Origin: Sphingomonas aerophila
Lineage (GTDB): Bacteria; Pseudomonadota; Alphaproteobacteria; Sphingomonadales; Sphingomonadaceae
NCBI RefSeq assembly: GCF_014199305.1
Contig: NZ_JACIJK010000013.1
Location: 38,258 to 102,257 of the forward strand
Reading direction: 5' to 3'
DNA length: 64,000 nt
Positions 1 to 8,248 of the stretch are shown here, one piece after another (position 1 is the first letter of the stretch; every line of letters begins with the position of its first letter). A model generated the notes under the pieces. That model did not search any database and was not told where the DNA came from. It worked only from the letters and a program-made list of their open reading frames with translations. The position numbers and the translations under genes are program-made.

Positions 1-2
1 GC

Positions 3-1517
3 TTTGATGGTGCAGAAAGGCTGCGCGTCGTGGTCGTGGGCGGCGGTACGTCCGGCTGGATGACCGCGGCTGCGATCGCTAAGTTGTTGCCGCACCGTGC
101 TTCCGTGCACCTGGTCGAATCGGAAGCGATCGGTATCGTGGGAGTTGGGGAGGCTACGCTGCCCCACATCCGCGCCTTCAACGAACGGCTTGGTATCCGC
201 GAAGCGGACTTCATGGCCGGCACTCGCGCGACGTTCAAACTGGGAATCGAGTTTCGCAACTGGGGGCGGATCGGGGACAGCTATATCCACCCATTTGGCA
301 CCTTCGGCCGCGGCACTGGTGAAGTACAGTTTCACCAATACTATGCTCGACTGGTTCACGCCGGTATCAAGCTCCCCCCGATCGAGGCTTTCTCGATGGC
401 GTGCACCGTCGCGCGCATGAACCGTTTCGCCCTCCCCAGCACCGATTCCCGCAGCATCGCGTCGACCTTTGGCTATGCCTACCAGTTTGACGCAGTCACC
501 TTCGCGCCCTATCTGCGCCGCCTGTCCGAAAGCCTTGGCGCACGCAGGACAGAGGGCAAGGTGGTCCGCGTCGACCAGGACGGCGAAACGGGCGACGTTA
601 CCGCGATCGTGCTGGAGGATGGTCGCCGGATCGAGGGCGACCTGTTCATCGATTGCTCGGGCTTCGCCGCGCTGCTGATCGGCAAGACGCTGAACGAACC
701 CTTCCAGGACTGGTCACGCTGGCTGCCCGCTGACCGCGCCGCCGCCATGCCGTGCCGCACGGCGACGGAGGTCACGCCCTATACCAGCGCCATCGCAATG
801 CCGGCGGGCTGGCGCTGGCGCATCCCGCTGCAGCACCGCACCGGCAACGGCTATGTCTTCTCAAGCGCGTTCCTGTCGGAGGACAAGGCGGCACAGGCGC
901 TCGAGGCCGCTGTGGAAGGGGAGCCGATGGCGTCTCCGCGTTTTCTGCGCTTCCAGGCCGGGCGGCGCGAGCGGAGCTGGGCGCACAACGTGGTCGCGAT
1001 CGGCCTGGCCGGTGGCTTCCTCGAGCCGCTGGAGTCGACCAGCATCTACCTCGTCCAGCAGGCGATCACCGCGCTGCTCGAACTCTTCCCCGATCGCCGC
1101 ATCTCCCCGGTCGACCGCGATGAGTTCAACCGGGTGGTGGACATGGAATATGACCGGGTCCGCGACTTCCTGATCCTGCACTACCATGCGACCGAGCGCG
1201 ACGATTCCGAATTCTGGAACTATGTCCGCACCATGCCGATCCCGGACAGCCTGGCTGAAAAGATGGAACTGTTCCGCCGCCGCGGCCGCATCGTGAAATA
1301 CCGTGAGGGCGCGTTCCTGGATGCGAGCTGGGTGTCGGTGTATCTCGGCCAGCGCGTCACGCCGGAGGGGCACGACCCGCGTGCGGACCTTCCCTCGATC
1401 GACAGCCTTGTCGCCGGTCTTGAACAGTTGCGCACCGAGATCCGCTCTACCGCTGCCGCGATGCCCGATCACCTGGCGTACCTGGACGGTTATTGCCCGA
1501 TGAAGGCAGCCGCCTGA
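3..1517 (+). CDS. Tryptophan-halogenase-family flavoprotein 1 (5' end outside window)
   Basis: FAD-dependent halogenase family (PrnA/RebH fold), which uses FADH2, O2 and halide to halogenate an electron-rich substrate. The frame is open to the window edge and residues FDGAERLR precede the first possible GTG (position 30), so the true start lies upstream. Seen: dinucleotide-binding GGGTSGW near the N-terminus, VGVGEATLP, the ATFKLGIEF motif whose Lys aligns with catalytic Lys79 of PrnA/RebH, the family signature GWRWRIP, and GFLEPLESTSI carrying the second catalytic acid. Length (~500 aa) is normal. Its stop overlaps the next ATG (ATGA), so it is the first visible member of a translationally coupled run of four paralogues plus a cupin gene. 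Substrate unknown; in related bacteria such genes sit in TonB-receptor carbohydrate loci rather than classical antibiotic clusters. Confidence 0.88.
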   Translation, partial: FDGAERLRVVVVGGGTSGWMTAAAIAKLLPHRASVHLVESEAIGIVGVGEATLPHIRAFNERLGIREADFMAGTRATFKLGIEFRNWGRIGDSYIHPFGTFGRGTGEVQFHQYYARLVHAGIKLPPIEAFSMACTVARMNRFALPSTDSRSIASTFGYAYQFDAVTFAPYLRRLSESLGARRTEGKVVRVDQDGETGDVTAIVLEDGRRIEGDLFIDCSGFAALLIGKTLNEPFQDWSRWLPADRAAAMPCRTATEVTPYTSAIAMPAGWRWRIPLQHRTGNGYVFSSAFLSEDKAAQALEAAVEGEPMASPRFLRFQAGRRERSWAHNVVAIGLAGGFLEPLESTSIYLVQQAITALLELFPDRRISPVDRDEFNRVVDMEYDRVRDFLILHYHATERDDSEFWNYVRTMPIPDSLAEKMELFRRRGRIVKYREGAFLDASWVSVYLGQRVTPEGHDPRADLPSIDSLVAGLEQLRTEIRSTAAAMPDHLAYLDGYCPMKAAA

Positions 1518-3022
1518 TGCCCGCACCTCTCGATGGTCCAATGCGCCGCGTCGTGGTGGTTGGCGGCGGCATCATCGGCTGGTCCGCGGCCGCTGCGCTC
1601 AGGCGCCGCATGCCTTCGCTCGCCGTCACGATCGTGCCGGTGCCGCCGCCCGCGAACGCGCTGGCCGACCTCGTGCCCGGCACCCTTCCCTCTGTGGTCG
1701 GCTTTCATGACGACCTTGGTCTGCGGGACGAGGATGCAGTTGTCCGGGCCGGCAGCTTCTATCGCCTTGGTACCGCGTTTGAGGGCTGGGCTGGCAAGCG
1801 CCCGAGCTACGTCCACGCCTATGGCACGCATGGCCAGCCATTCGGCACCGCGTCGTTCCACCATCACTGGGTCCGCGCCGCGGCGGCCGCCGGCGATACA
1901 GCGCCCTTTGACGCCCATTCGCCCGCTGCTGCGCTCGCCCGCGCCGGACGGTTCGCGCCACCGATCAGCGACGCGGGCTCACCCTTCGCCGGCATCGAGC
2001 ACGGGCTGGTGCTGGACCTCCCCTCCTACGCGGCCATGTTGTCAGCCTTTGCCCGGCATGTCGGGGTGGTGGTCCGAGAGGGCGCCGTTCGGGACGTGCG
2101 CCTTCGCGAGAACGGCTTTGTGGACGCGCTGCTGCTCGAGGACGGCAGCGAACTCGACGGCGACCTGTTCGTGGACGCGACCGGGCCGCAGGCGACGATA
2201 CGCGCGACGATGGATGGCGACTGGGAAGACTGGAGCCGATGGCTACCCGCCGATCGCCTGCTGATCGGGGATGGACCGCCCCGCGCTGAACCGTCTGCGC
2301 TCGACAGGGCCGTCGCGATGCCGGCCGGCTGGCGCTGGGTGTCGGAAACGCCCAATCGTACCGCCCACGGCATGCTATACGCCAGCGCGGATCTGTCGAC
2401 GGAGGCTGCTGCGCGAGCTTTTCGCGGCGCCACCGGCCTGAACGCACCGGCGCCCGTCACCCTGCGCCAGGGGACCCGGCCCGAACCGTGGCGAGCCAAT
2501 TGCGTCGCGATCGGCGATGCCGCAATGTCCATCGAGCCGCTAGAATGGACCAACCTCCACCTCGCGCACAGCGCCATTGATCGGGTAATCGCCATGATGC
2601 CCGGGCACGCCTGCCACCCGCTGGAACTCGCCGACTACAATCGACAGGCTGCCGCAGAGGTCGCACGCGTTCGCGATTTCGTCGCCCTGCATTATGCGAC
2701 ATCCAACCGTCCCGAGCCGTTCTGGCAGCGCGCAGCGGCGGCCGAGCCGCCGGCGTCGCTCGCCTATACGCTGCGCCTGTTTGCCGAGCGCGGACGCCTG
2801 CCCTTCTTCGAAGAAGAAACCTTCGCCAAGGACAGCTGGCTTTCCGTCCTGATCGGCCAAGGGGTGATCCCCCGCCGCACCGATCCGCTGATCGACACGG
2901 TGCCGGCGTTCCAGTCCGATCAGGCCATGGCAGGGTGGCGCGCCGCCATCGAGGCCGCCCTACCCTCCTTTCCCACTCCCGCCGCCTATCTCGGCGCTCA
3001 AAAGAGACAGATCTCCGCATGA
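1517..3022 (+). CDS. Degenerate tryptophan-halogenase-like flavoprotein 2
   Basis: Paralogue of its neighbours (501 aa) starting at the ATG that overlaps the upstream stop (ATGA). It keeps the N-terminal FAD-binding GGGIIGW, GDLFVDATGP, DWSRWLPADR and the EPLE segment. The features that define a working halogenase have changed: VGVGEATIP is replaced by LADLVPGTLP, the catalytic Lys is Arg83 in GSFYRLG, the WxWxIP signature reads GWRWVSE, and the Ser after the second catalytic Glu is Trp (EPLEWTN). The frame is intact and coupled at both ends, so it appears to be expressed. I infer a flavoprotein that no longer halogenates, perhaps a partner subunit or an enzyme with another redox role. The alternative is early decay without a frameshift yet. 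Confidence 0.82.
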   Translation: MPAPLDGPMRRVVVVGGGIIGWSAAAALRRRMPSLAVTIVPVPPPANALADLVPGTLPSVVGFHDDLGLRDEDAVVRAGSFYRLGTAFEGWAGKRPSYVHAYGTHGQPFGTASFHHHWVRAAAAAGDTAPFDAHSPAAALARAGRFAPPISDAGSPFAGIEHGLVLDLPSYAAMLSAFARHVGVVVREGAVRDVRLRENGFVDALLLEDGSELDGDLFVDATGPQATIRATMDGDWEDWSRWLPADRLLIGDGPPRAEPSALDRAVAMPAGWRWVSETPNRTAHGMLYASADLSTEAAARAFRGATGLNAPAPVTLRQGTRPEPWRANCVAIGDAAMSIEPLEWTNLHLAHSAIDRVIAMMPGHACHPLELADYNRQAAAEVARVRDFVALHYATSNRPEPFWQRAAAAEPPASLAYTLRLFAERGRLPFFEEETFAKDSWLSVLIGQGVIPRRTDPLIDTVPAFQSDQAMAGWRAAIEAALPSFPTPAAYLGAQKRQISA

Positions 3023-4629
3023 ACGAGCATACCATTCGCAACGTGGTGATTGTCGGCGGCGGCACCGCCGGCTGGATGGCCGCGGCCGCTTTGTCCCGCT
3101 TTCTCAACAACGGCGTGACCCGCGTGACGCTGGTCGAATCGGAAGAGATCGGCACGGTGGGTGTGGGAGAAGCTACGATCCCGCCGCTGCTCACCTTCAA
3201 CAAGATGCTCGGCATCAACGAAAACGACTTCGTTCGCGAAACGGGCGGCACCTACAAGCTCGGCATTGAGTTTGCCGGCTGGCACAACGGCCAGGACCGC
3301 TACTTCCATCCGTTCGGCTTTTTCGGCCAGGATCTGCAAGGTATCCACTTCCACCAGCTTTACCTGCGCGAACGTCAGCGCCGCGTGCTGCCGGACATTT
3401 CCGCCTGGGCGATGAGCGCGGTCGCGGCCTCGCGCGGCAAGTTCGCCCGGCCCGCGGACGGCGCGCAGTCTGCGGTCAAGGACCTGCTCTACGCCTATCA
3501 TTTCGATGCCGCGCTCTATGCCGCGTTCCTGCGCCGCTATGCCGAGGCGAACGGCGTAGCCCGCGTCGAGGGCAAGATCACCGACGTCCGCCTCCGCCCG
3601 GAAGACGGCCATGTTACCGAGGTGGTGCTGGAGAATGGCCAGCGGATCGGCGGCGAGCTGTTCATCGACTGCTCGGGCTTTCGCGGCCTGCTGATCGAGG
3701 AAGCGCTCGAGACCGGATATGAGAACTGGCAGCACTGGCTGCCGTGCGACCGCGCGGTTGCCGTGCCGAGCCGGCTTGTCGGCGATCCCGACCCCTTCAC
3801 CCGCGCAACCGCTCGCGGCGCAGGCTGGCAGTGGCGCATTCCGTTGCAGCAGCGGATGGGCAACGGCCTAGTCTATTGCAGCGACTTCATGAGCGCGGAA
3901 GAGGCCGAACGCGAACTGCTGGCCAATCTGGAGGGCGAGCCGCTGGCGCAGCCGCGCCACCTGTCGTTCGTCACCGGCCGCCGCAAGCTTGGCTGGAACC
4001 GCAACGTCGTGGCGCTGGGCCTCTCCTCGGGCTTTGTTGAGCCGCTGGAGTCGACATCGATCCACCTTGTTCAGTCCGGGATCGCGAAGCTGATCGCGCT
4101 GTTTCCCGACCAGCGTTTCGACCCGATCGAGCGGGACGAATATAATCGCCAGATGAAGGACCTGTACGAGGACGTTCGCGACTTCGTCATCCTCCACTAC
4201 AAGGCAACCCGCCGCAACGACACGCCGTTCTGGGACCGCTGCCGCACGATGGACGTGCCCGAGAACCTGCAACGCAAGATCGACCTGTTCCGTGGCAAGG
4301 GGCGCCTGTTCCGTGACGGGCTGGAACTGTTCGCGACAACCAGCTGGGTTGCGGTCTGCCTTGGCCAGGGCATCATCCCATCCGAGTATGAACCGGCGGT
4401 CGATGCGCTCGATGAGGATAGGGTGGCCCACGCGATGGAACAGATGCGGCAAGGTTACCTGGCGGTCGCCGACCAGTTGCCGACCCATGCCGAATTCCTG
4501 CGCAGGACCGGGTCGCTCGCCAGTCCACAACCCGCCTCGCCGCCGCCACCGCCCGCCCCTGCGGCAGATGGCCCGACCTTCTCCTTCGCGTCGGAATCAC
4601 CGTTCAGCTTCGAAGGGTCGCCGGTATGA
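3019..4629 (+). CDS. Tryptophan-halogenase-family flavoprotein 3
   Basis: 536-aa FADH2-dependent halogenase-family protein. The start is set at the ATG overlapping the previous stop; longer in-frame starts would run deep into the upstream gene. Seen: GGGTAGW, VGVGEATIP, catalytic-type Lys80 in GTYKLGIEF, GELFIDCSGFRG, GWQWRIP and GFVEPLESTSI, so all family motifs are intact. Unlike the other three it carries an extra C-terminal tail of about 35 residues, rich in Pro then Ser/Phe (SPPPPPAPAAD ... PFSFEGSPV), that looks disordered. It is closest in motif detail to the next gene, suggesting a local duplication. Substrate unknown. Confidence 0.88.
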   Translation: MNEHTIRNVVIVGGGTAGWMAAAALSRFLNNGVTRVTLVESEEIGTVGVGEATIPPLLTFNKMLGINENDFVRETGGTYKLGIEFAGWHNGQDRYFHPFGFFGQDLQGIHFHQLYLRERQRRVLPDISAWAMSAVAASRGKFARPADGAQSAVKDLLYAYHFDAALYAAFLRRYAEANGVARVEGKITDVRLRPEDGHVTEVVLENGQRIGGELFIDCSGFRGLLIEEALETGYENWQHWLPCDRAVAVPSRLVGDPDPFTRATARGAGWQWRIPLQQRMGNGLVYCSDFMSAEEAERELLANLEGEPLAQPRHLSFVTGRRKLGWNRNVVALGLSSGFVEPLESTSIHLVQSGIAKLIALFPDQRFDPIERDEYNRQMKDLYEDVRDFVILHYKATRRNDTPFWDRCRTMDVPENLQRKIDLFRGKGRLFRDGLELFATTSWVAVCLGQGIIPSEYEPAVDALDEDRVAHAMEQMRQGYLAVADQLPTHAEFLRRTGSLASPQPASPPPPPAPAADGPTFSFASESPFSFEGSPV

Positions 4630-6158
4630 GGGATGACGCGATCCGGCGCGTGGTGATCGTCGGCGGCGGCACCGCCGGCTGGATGGTGGCGGCCGCTATC
4701 ACCCGCATCATGGGCGAGATGCCCGGCCTCCGCGTTGAGCTGGTCGAATCGGAGGAGATCGGCACCGTCGGGGTCGGAGAGGCGACGATCCCCCAGATCG
4801 TGCTGTTCAACCAGATGCTCGGTATCGACGAGCCCGAGTTCGTGCGCGCCACCAACGCGACCTACAAGCTCGGCATCGAGTTCGTCGACTGGACGCGCCT
4901 CGGCCATCGCTACGTCCACCCCTTCGGCTTCTACGGCCTCGACATGAAGGGGATCGAGTTCCACCATTTCTGGCTGAAAGGCCGGCAGCTTGGCGACCAG
5001 ACCTCGCTCGACGCCTATTCCTTGGCGATCGTCGGCGGTCAGCAGGGCCGTTTCGCCCATCCCCGGCCAGACCAGCCCAAGTCACCCCTGTCGAAGCTCG
5101 GCTATGCCTTTCAGTTCGACGCCGGCCTGTATGCCCGTTTCCTGCGCCGACTCGCGGAGGGCAACGGCGCGGTCCGTACGGAGGGGCGCATCGTCGATGT
5201 CGAACGTGATGGTGAGAGCGGCCATGTCGCCGCGCTGAGCCTCCAGTCGGGAGCCCGGGTCGAGGGCGACCTGTTTATCGACTGCTCCGGGTTTCGCGGC
5301 CTGCTGATCGAGGGCGCGATGGAGGCGGGGTTCGAGGACTGGACCCGCTGGCTCCCCTGCAATCGCGCCGTCGCCGTGCCGTGCGAGAATGGGGGCGACC
5401 GCCAGCCGCTCACCCGGTCCACCGCGCGCGGCGCCGGATGGCAGTGGCGCATCCCGCTGCAGCATCGCATCGGCAACGGCTATGTCTATTCGTCCGAGCA
5501 CATTTCGGATGACGAGGCGACGCACACGCTGCTGGCTAATCTCGACGGCGCACCGCTCGCCGAGCCGCGGCCGCTGCGCTTCACCGGGGGACATCGCAAG
5601 CGGGCCTGGGTCGGCAATGTCGTCGCCATGGGGCTGGCCGGCGGCTTTCTTGAACCGCTCGAATCCACCAGCATCCACCTCGTCCAGTCGGCGATCGCCC
5701 GGCTGCTAACCTATTGGCCGACCCGCAACTTCGACGAGCGGGAGGTCGCGCGTTTCAACGCCGCCCACCTTCAGGAATATCTCGACATCCGCGACTTCCT
5801 GGTCCTCCACTACAAGGCGACCGAGCGCACCGACACGCCGTTCTGGGATTACTGCCGCACCCTGGAGCCGCCACCCGGACTTGCAGAGAAGCTCGCCATC
5901 TTCGCCGCGAACGGCCGCATCTTCCGCGAACACAATGAACTGTTCACCGAAACGAGCTGGCTCTCGGTGATGGCCGGCCAGGGGATCGAAGCGTCCGGCT
6001 ATCACCCCGCCGCCGACCTGTTGTCGGATGCCGAGACGCTGTCCCGGCTGCAGCACATCCGTGACGTCGTGTCACAGGCCGCGAGCACCATGCCGCGGCA
6101 GGACGATTATCTTCGTCAAATCGGCTGCGATCTCAGCGGCCTTAGGCGCGCTTCATGA
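4626..6158 (+). CDS. Tryptophan-halogenase-family flavoprotein 4
   Basis: 510-aa halogenase-family flavoprotein with GGGTAGW, VGVGEATIP, Lys81 in ATYKLGIEF, GDLFIDCSGFRG, GWQWRIP and GFLEPLESTSI. It therefore has the FAD site, both catalytic residues and the WxWxIP signature. Start ATG overlaps the upstream stop and its own stop overlaps the cupin gene start (ATGA both times), so it is translated as part of the same polycistron. A flavin reductase supplying FADH2 is not visible in the window. Biological substrate unknown; assignment to family is firm, to reaction moderate. Confidence 0.88.
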   Translation: MRDDAIRRVVIVGGGTAGWMVAAAITRIMGEMPGLRVELVESEEIGTVGVGEATIPQIVLFNQMLGIDEPEFVRATNATYKLGIEFVDWTRLGHRYVHPFGFYGLDMKGIEFHHFWLKGRQLGDQTSLDAYSLAIVGGQQGRFAHPRPDQPKSPLSKLGYAFQFDAGLYARFLRRLAEGNGAVRTEGRIVDVERDGESGHVAALSLQSGARVEGDLFIDCSGFRGLLIEGAMEAGFEDWTRWLPCNRAVAVPCENGGDRQPLTRSTARGAGWQWRIPLQHRIGNGYVYSSEHISDDEATHTLLANLDGAPLAEPRPLRFTGGHRKRAWVGNVVAMGLAGGFLEPLESTSIHLVQSAIARLLTYWPTRNFDEREVARFNAAHLQEYLDIRDFLVLHYKATERTDTPFWDYCRTLEPPPGLAEKLAIFAANGRIFREHNELFTETSWLSVMAGQGIEASGYHPAADLLSDAETLSRLQHIRDVVSQAASTMPRQDDYLRQIGCDLSGLRRAS

Positions 6159-7159
6159 CACCCCTTCCCGAACTGTCCGGCATCGACCGGCGCACCTTCG
6201 ACGAGGAGGTCCGCCCTGCTGGCAAGCCGGTCGTGCTACGGGGCCTTGGCGCCGACTGGCCCGCCGTGGCGGCGGCGCGCCGGTCCGATGAGGACGCGGT
6301 CGCCTATCTCAAGCGCTTCAGCCACTCCAACGCCGTGCCCGCCATCGTCGGTGAGCCCGCGATCGGGGGCCGGTTCTTCTATACGCCGGACCTTAAAGGG
6401 CTGAACTTCACCCGCGGTCGCTCGCCGCTCAACCCGTTCCTCGATCGCTTGTTGCGCGATCGCAGCGCCGAGCAACCCTTTGCCATGGCCGTTCAGTCCG
6501 TGCCCCTGCCAGAGCTGTTGCCCGGCTTCACGGACGAGAACGCGACCGAACTGCTGCCCGCCGACGTGATCCCGCGCATGTGGCTCGGCAACGCGATCCG
6601 GGTGGCGACCCATTACGACCTGATGGAGAATATCGGCATCGTGATGATGGGCCGGCGCCGCTTCACGCTGTTTCCGCCGGACCAGATCGCCAACCTCTAC
6701 ATGGGTCCGCTGGAGCTGACGCCGGCGGGCACGCCGATCAGCCTGGTCGATCCGGCGCATCCGGACCTCGACCGCTATCCCCGGTTCGCAGACGCCCTCG
6801 CCGTTGCGCAGGATGCGGTGCTGGAACCGGGCGACGCGATCTACATCCCGTTCCATTGGTGGCACGCCGTGGACTCGCTGGGTCCCGTCAACGTCTTCGT
6901 GAACTACTGGTGGAACCCGGCCCCGGCGGGAATGGGCAACCCGTATGACGCGCTGCTTCATGCGCTGGTGACGATCGGCTCGCTTCCGGACGACCAACGC
7001 GCGGTGTACCGGACGCTATTCGACCACCTCGTCTTCCACGCCAACGGGAACCCGGTCGAGCACCTGCCCCGCGATGTGCAGGGCGTGCTTGGCCCTGCCG
7101 ATCTGTCGACCGCGGCCCGAATGCGCGCGACGCTGCTGGACAGCCTGTCGCGCAGCTAG
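6155..7159 (+). CDS. Cupin-like (JmjC/Cupin_8) putative Fe(II)/2-oxoglutarate oxygenase A
   Basis: 334 aa, last gene of the halogenase operon, ATG overlapping the previous stop. It has the arrangement of the cupin-like JmjC family (factor-inhibiting-HIF-like hydroxylases): GGRFFY, then a metal site H153-Y-D155 in VATHYD, the conserved GRRRFTLFPPDQ strand, and the distal ligand His237 in PFHWWH following PGDAIYIP. These fit an iron-dependent hydroxylase acting on a protein or metabolite. The 2-oxoglutarate-binding residue could not be placed with certainty. A clear paralogue lies tail-to-tail 6 bp downstream on the other strand. Role inferred: oxidative tailoring together with the halogenases; substrate unknown. 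Confidence 0.8.
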   Translation: MTPLPELSGIDRRTFDEEVRPAGKPVVLRGLGADWPAVAAARRSDEDAVAYLKRFSHSNAVPAIVGEPAIGGRFFYTPDLKGLNFTRGRSPLNPFLDRLLRDRSAEQPFAMAVQSVPLPELLPGFTDENATELLPADVIPRMWLGNAIRVATHYDLMENIGIVMMGRRRFTLFPPDQIANLYMGPLELTPAGTPISLVDPAHPDLDRYPRFADALAVAQDAVLEPGDAIYIPFHWWHAVDSLGPVNVFVNYWWNPAPAGMGNPYDALLHALVTIGSLPDDQRAVYRTLFDHLVFHANGNPVEHLPRDVQGVLGPADLSTAARMRATLLDSLSRS

Positions 7160-7165
7160 TCAGGG

Positions 7166-8206
7166 CTACAGGAGACCGCCGAGCATACGGATCAGGAAGC
7201 CCCGGATGCGCTCGTTGCGCGCCGGGCTCGCGGCCGCCATCACGCCGCGCGCGGCCTCGGGCAGATGCGCTCCGGCGTCCGCCGCGTCGGGCGCGAAGAC
7301 GAAATGGTCGAACCATCCCTGCCACGCCGCTTTCTCTGCCATCGGCAGGTCGCGTACGCTCATCATGGCGTGAACAAGCGCAAGGAAAGGTGATGCCGCT
7401 GCATTCACCTGCCACCAGTAATTGACCAGCACGTTCAGTCGATCGAACGCGCGCACATGGTGCCACCAGATCGGCGGTATGAAGAGCGCATCGCCCGGCT
7501 CCAATTCCGCAACCTCTGCATGGGCCAGCGCGTCGGCATAGCGCGGGTACCGGTCGAGGTCGGGGGCGTCGGGATCGACCATGCTCGACGGCGGGCCGGC
7601 CATGGTATGGTCGAGCGGCCCGATATACAGGTTGGGGAGTTGGTCAGGCGGAAACAGGGTAAATCGACGCCGCCCATGCACCACGCATGCGACGTTGCGC
7701 GACTGGTCATAATGGGTCGCGACCTGCGCCGCATTGCCGATCCACAGCCGCGCGGGCGCGTCCTGAGTCGGCAGCCCGAGTGGATTCGCAGCCTCCCACC
7801 CGGGCAGATGCTCGGGCGCGGTCGCGGCGCTGGCGTACAGCGCGTGGGGCTCGGCCACGTCCTGTTCGGCAAAGCGGATCAGCTCGCCCAGCAACTGGTG
7901 CAGCTGCACCGACTGGCGGGTGAAGTTGAAGCCCGTCAGGTCGCCATTGTAGAAGAAGCGACCCCCGATCGACGGCGCGCCGATCATCACCTCCAGCGCG
8001 CGGCCGCCGCCAAAGCCGGCCAGGTATTGCGCCATGGCGCGATCGCCGCCGGCCCCGGCCTGCACCGCCGCCCAGTGCTTCACCTGACCGCGCAGCACCA
8101 CCGGGCGGTATTCACCCGCGACCTCACGCGCAAAGGTGTCCGCGTCGACGGCCGGACGTTCGGCAACGCGCCGTTCGGTCGCGGCGGGCGGGTGCAGGGC
8201 CAACAT
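7166..8206 (-). CDS. Cupin-like (JmjC/Cupin_8) putative Fe(II)/2-oxoglutarate oxygenase B
   Basis: 346 aa, paralogue of the convergent gene just to its left. Shared blocks are PVVLRG, GGRFFY, VATHYD (His165, Asp167), GRRRFTLFPPDQ, DLDRYPR, LEPGDA and WWHHV (His249), so the HxD...H metal site is complete. It lies 42 bp after the GH3 gene on the same strand, so it is probably the third gene of a GH2-GH3-cupin operon. That pairs one oxygenase-like protein with the glycosidases and one with the halogenases. The two stop codons are separated by only six bases. Function inferred from family only. Confidence 0.8.
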   Translation of the reverse strand: MLALHPPAATERRVAERPAVDADTFAREVAGEYRPVVLRGQVKHWAAVQAGAGGDRAMAQYLAGFGGGRALEVMIGAPSIGGRFFYNGDLTGFNFTRQSVQLHQLLGELIRFAEQDVAEPHALYASAATAPEHLPGWEAANPLGLPTQDAPARLWIGNAAQVATHYDQSRNVACVVHGRRRFTLFPPDQLPNLYIGPLDHTMAGPPSSMVDPDAPDLDRYPRYADALAHAEVAELEPGDALFIPPIWWHHVRAFDRLNVLVNYWWQVNAAASPFLALVHAMMSVRDLPMAEKAAWQGWFDHFVFAPDAADAGAHLPEAARGVMAAASPARNERIRGFLIRMLGGLL

Positions 8207-8248
8207 GGCTGCCCACTACGCCCCGCCCACCTGTCTGTCAGCGGCAAA

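Noticed and set aside
2935..3018. Longer N-terminus for halogenase 3
   Set aside because: The extra residues are Arg-rich and encoded inside the preceding gene; the coupled ATG at 3019 gives the normal family N-terminus.
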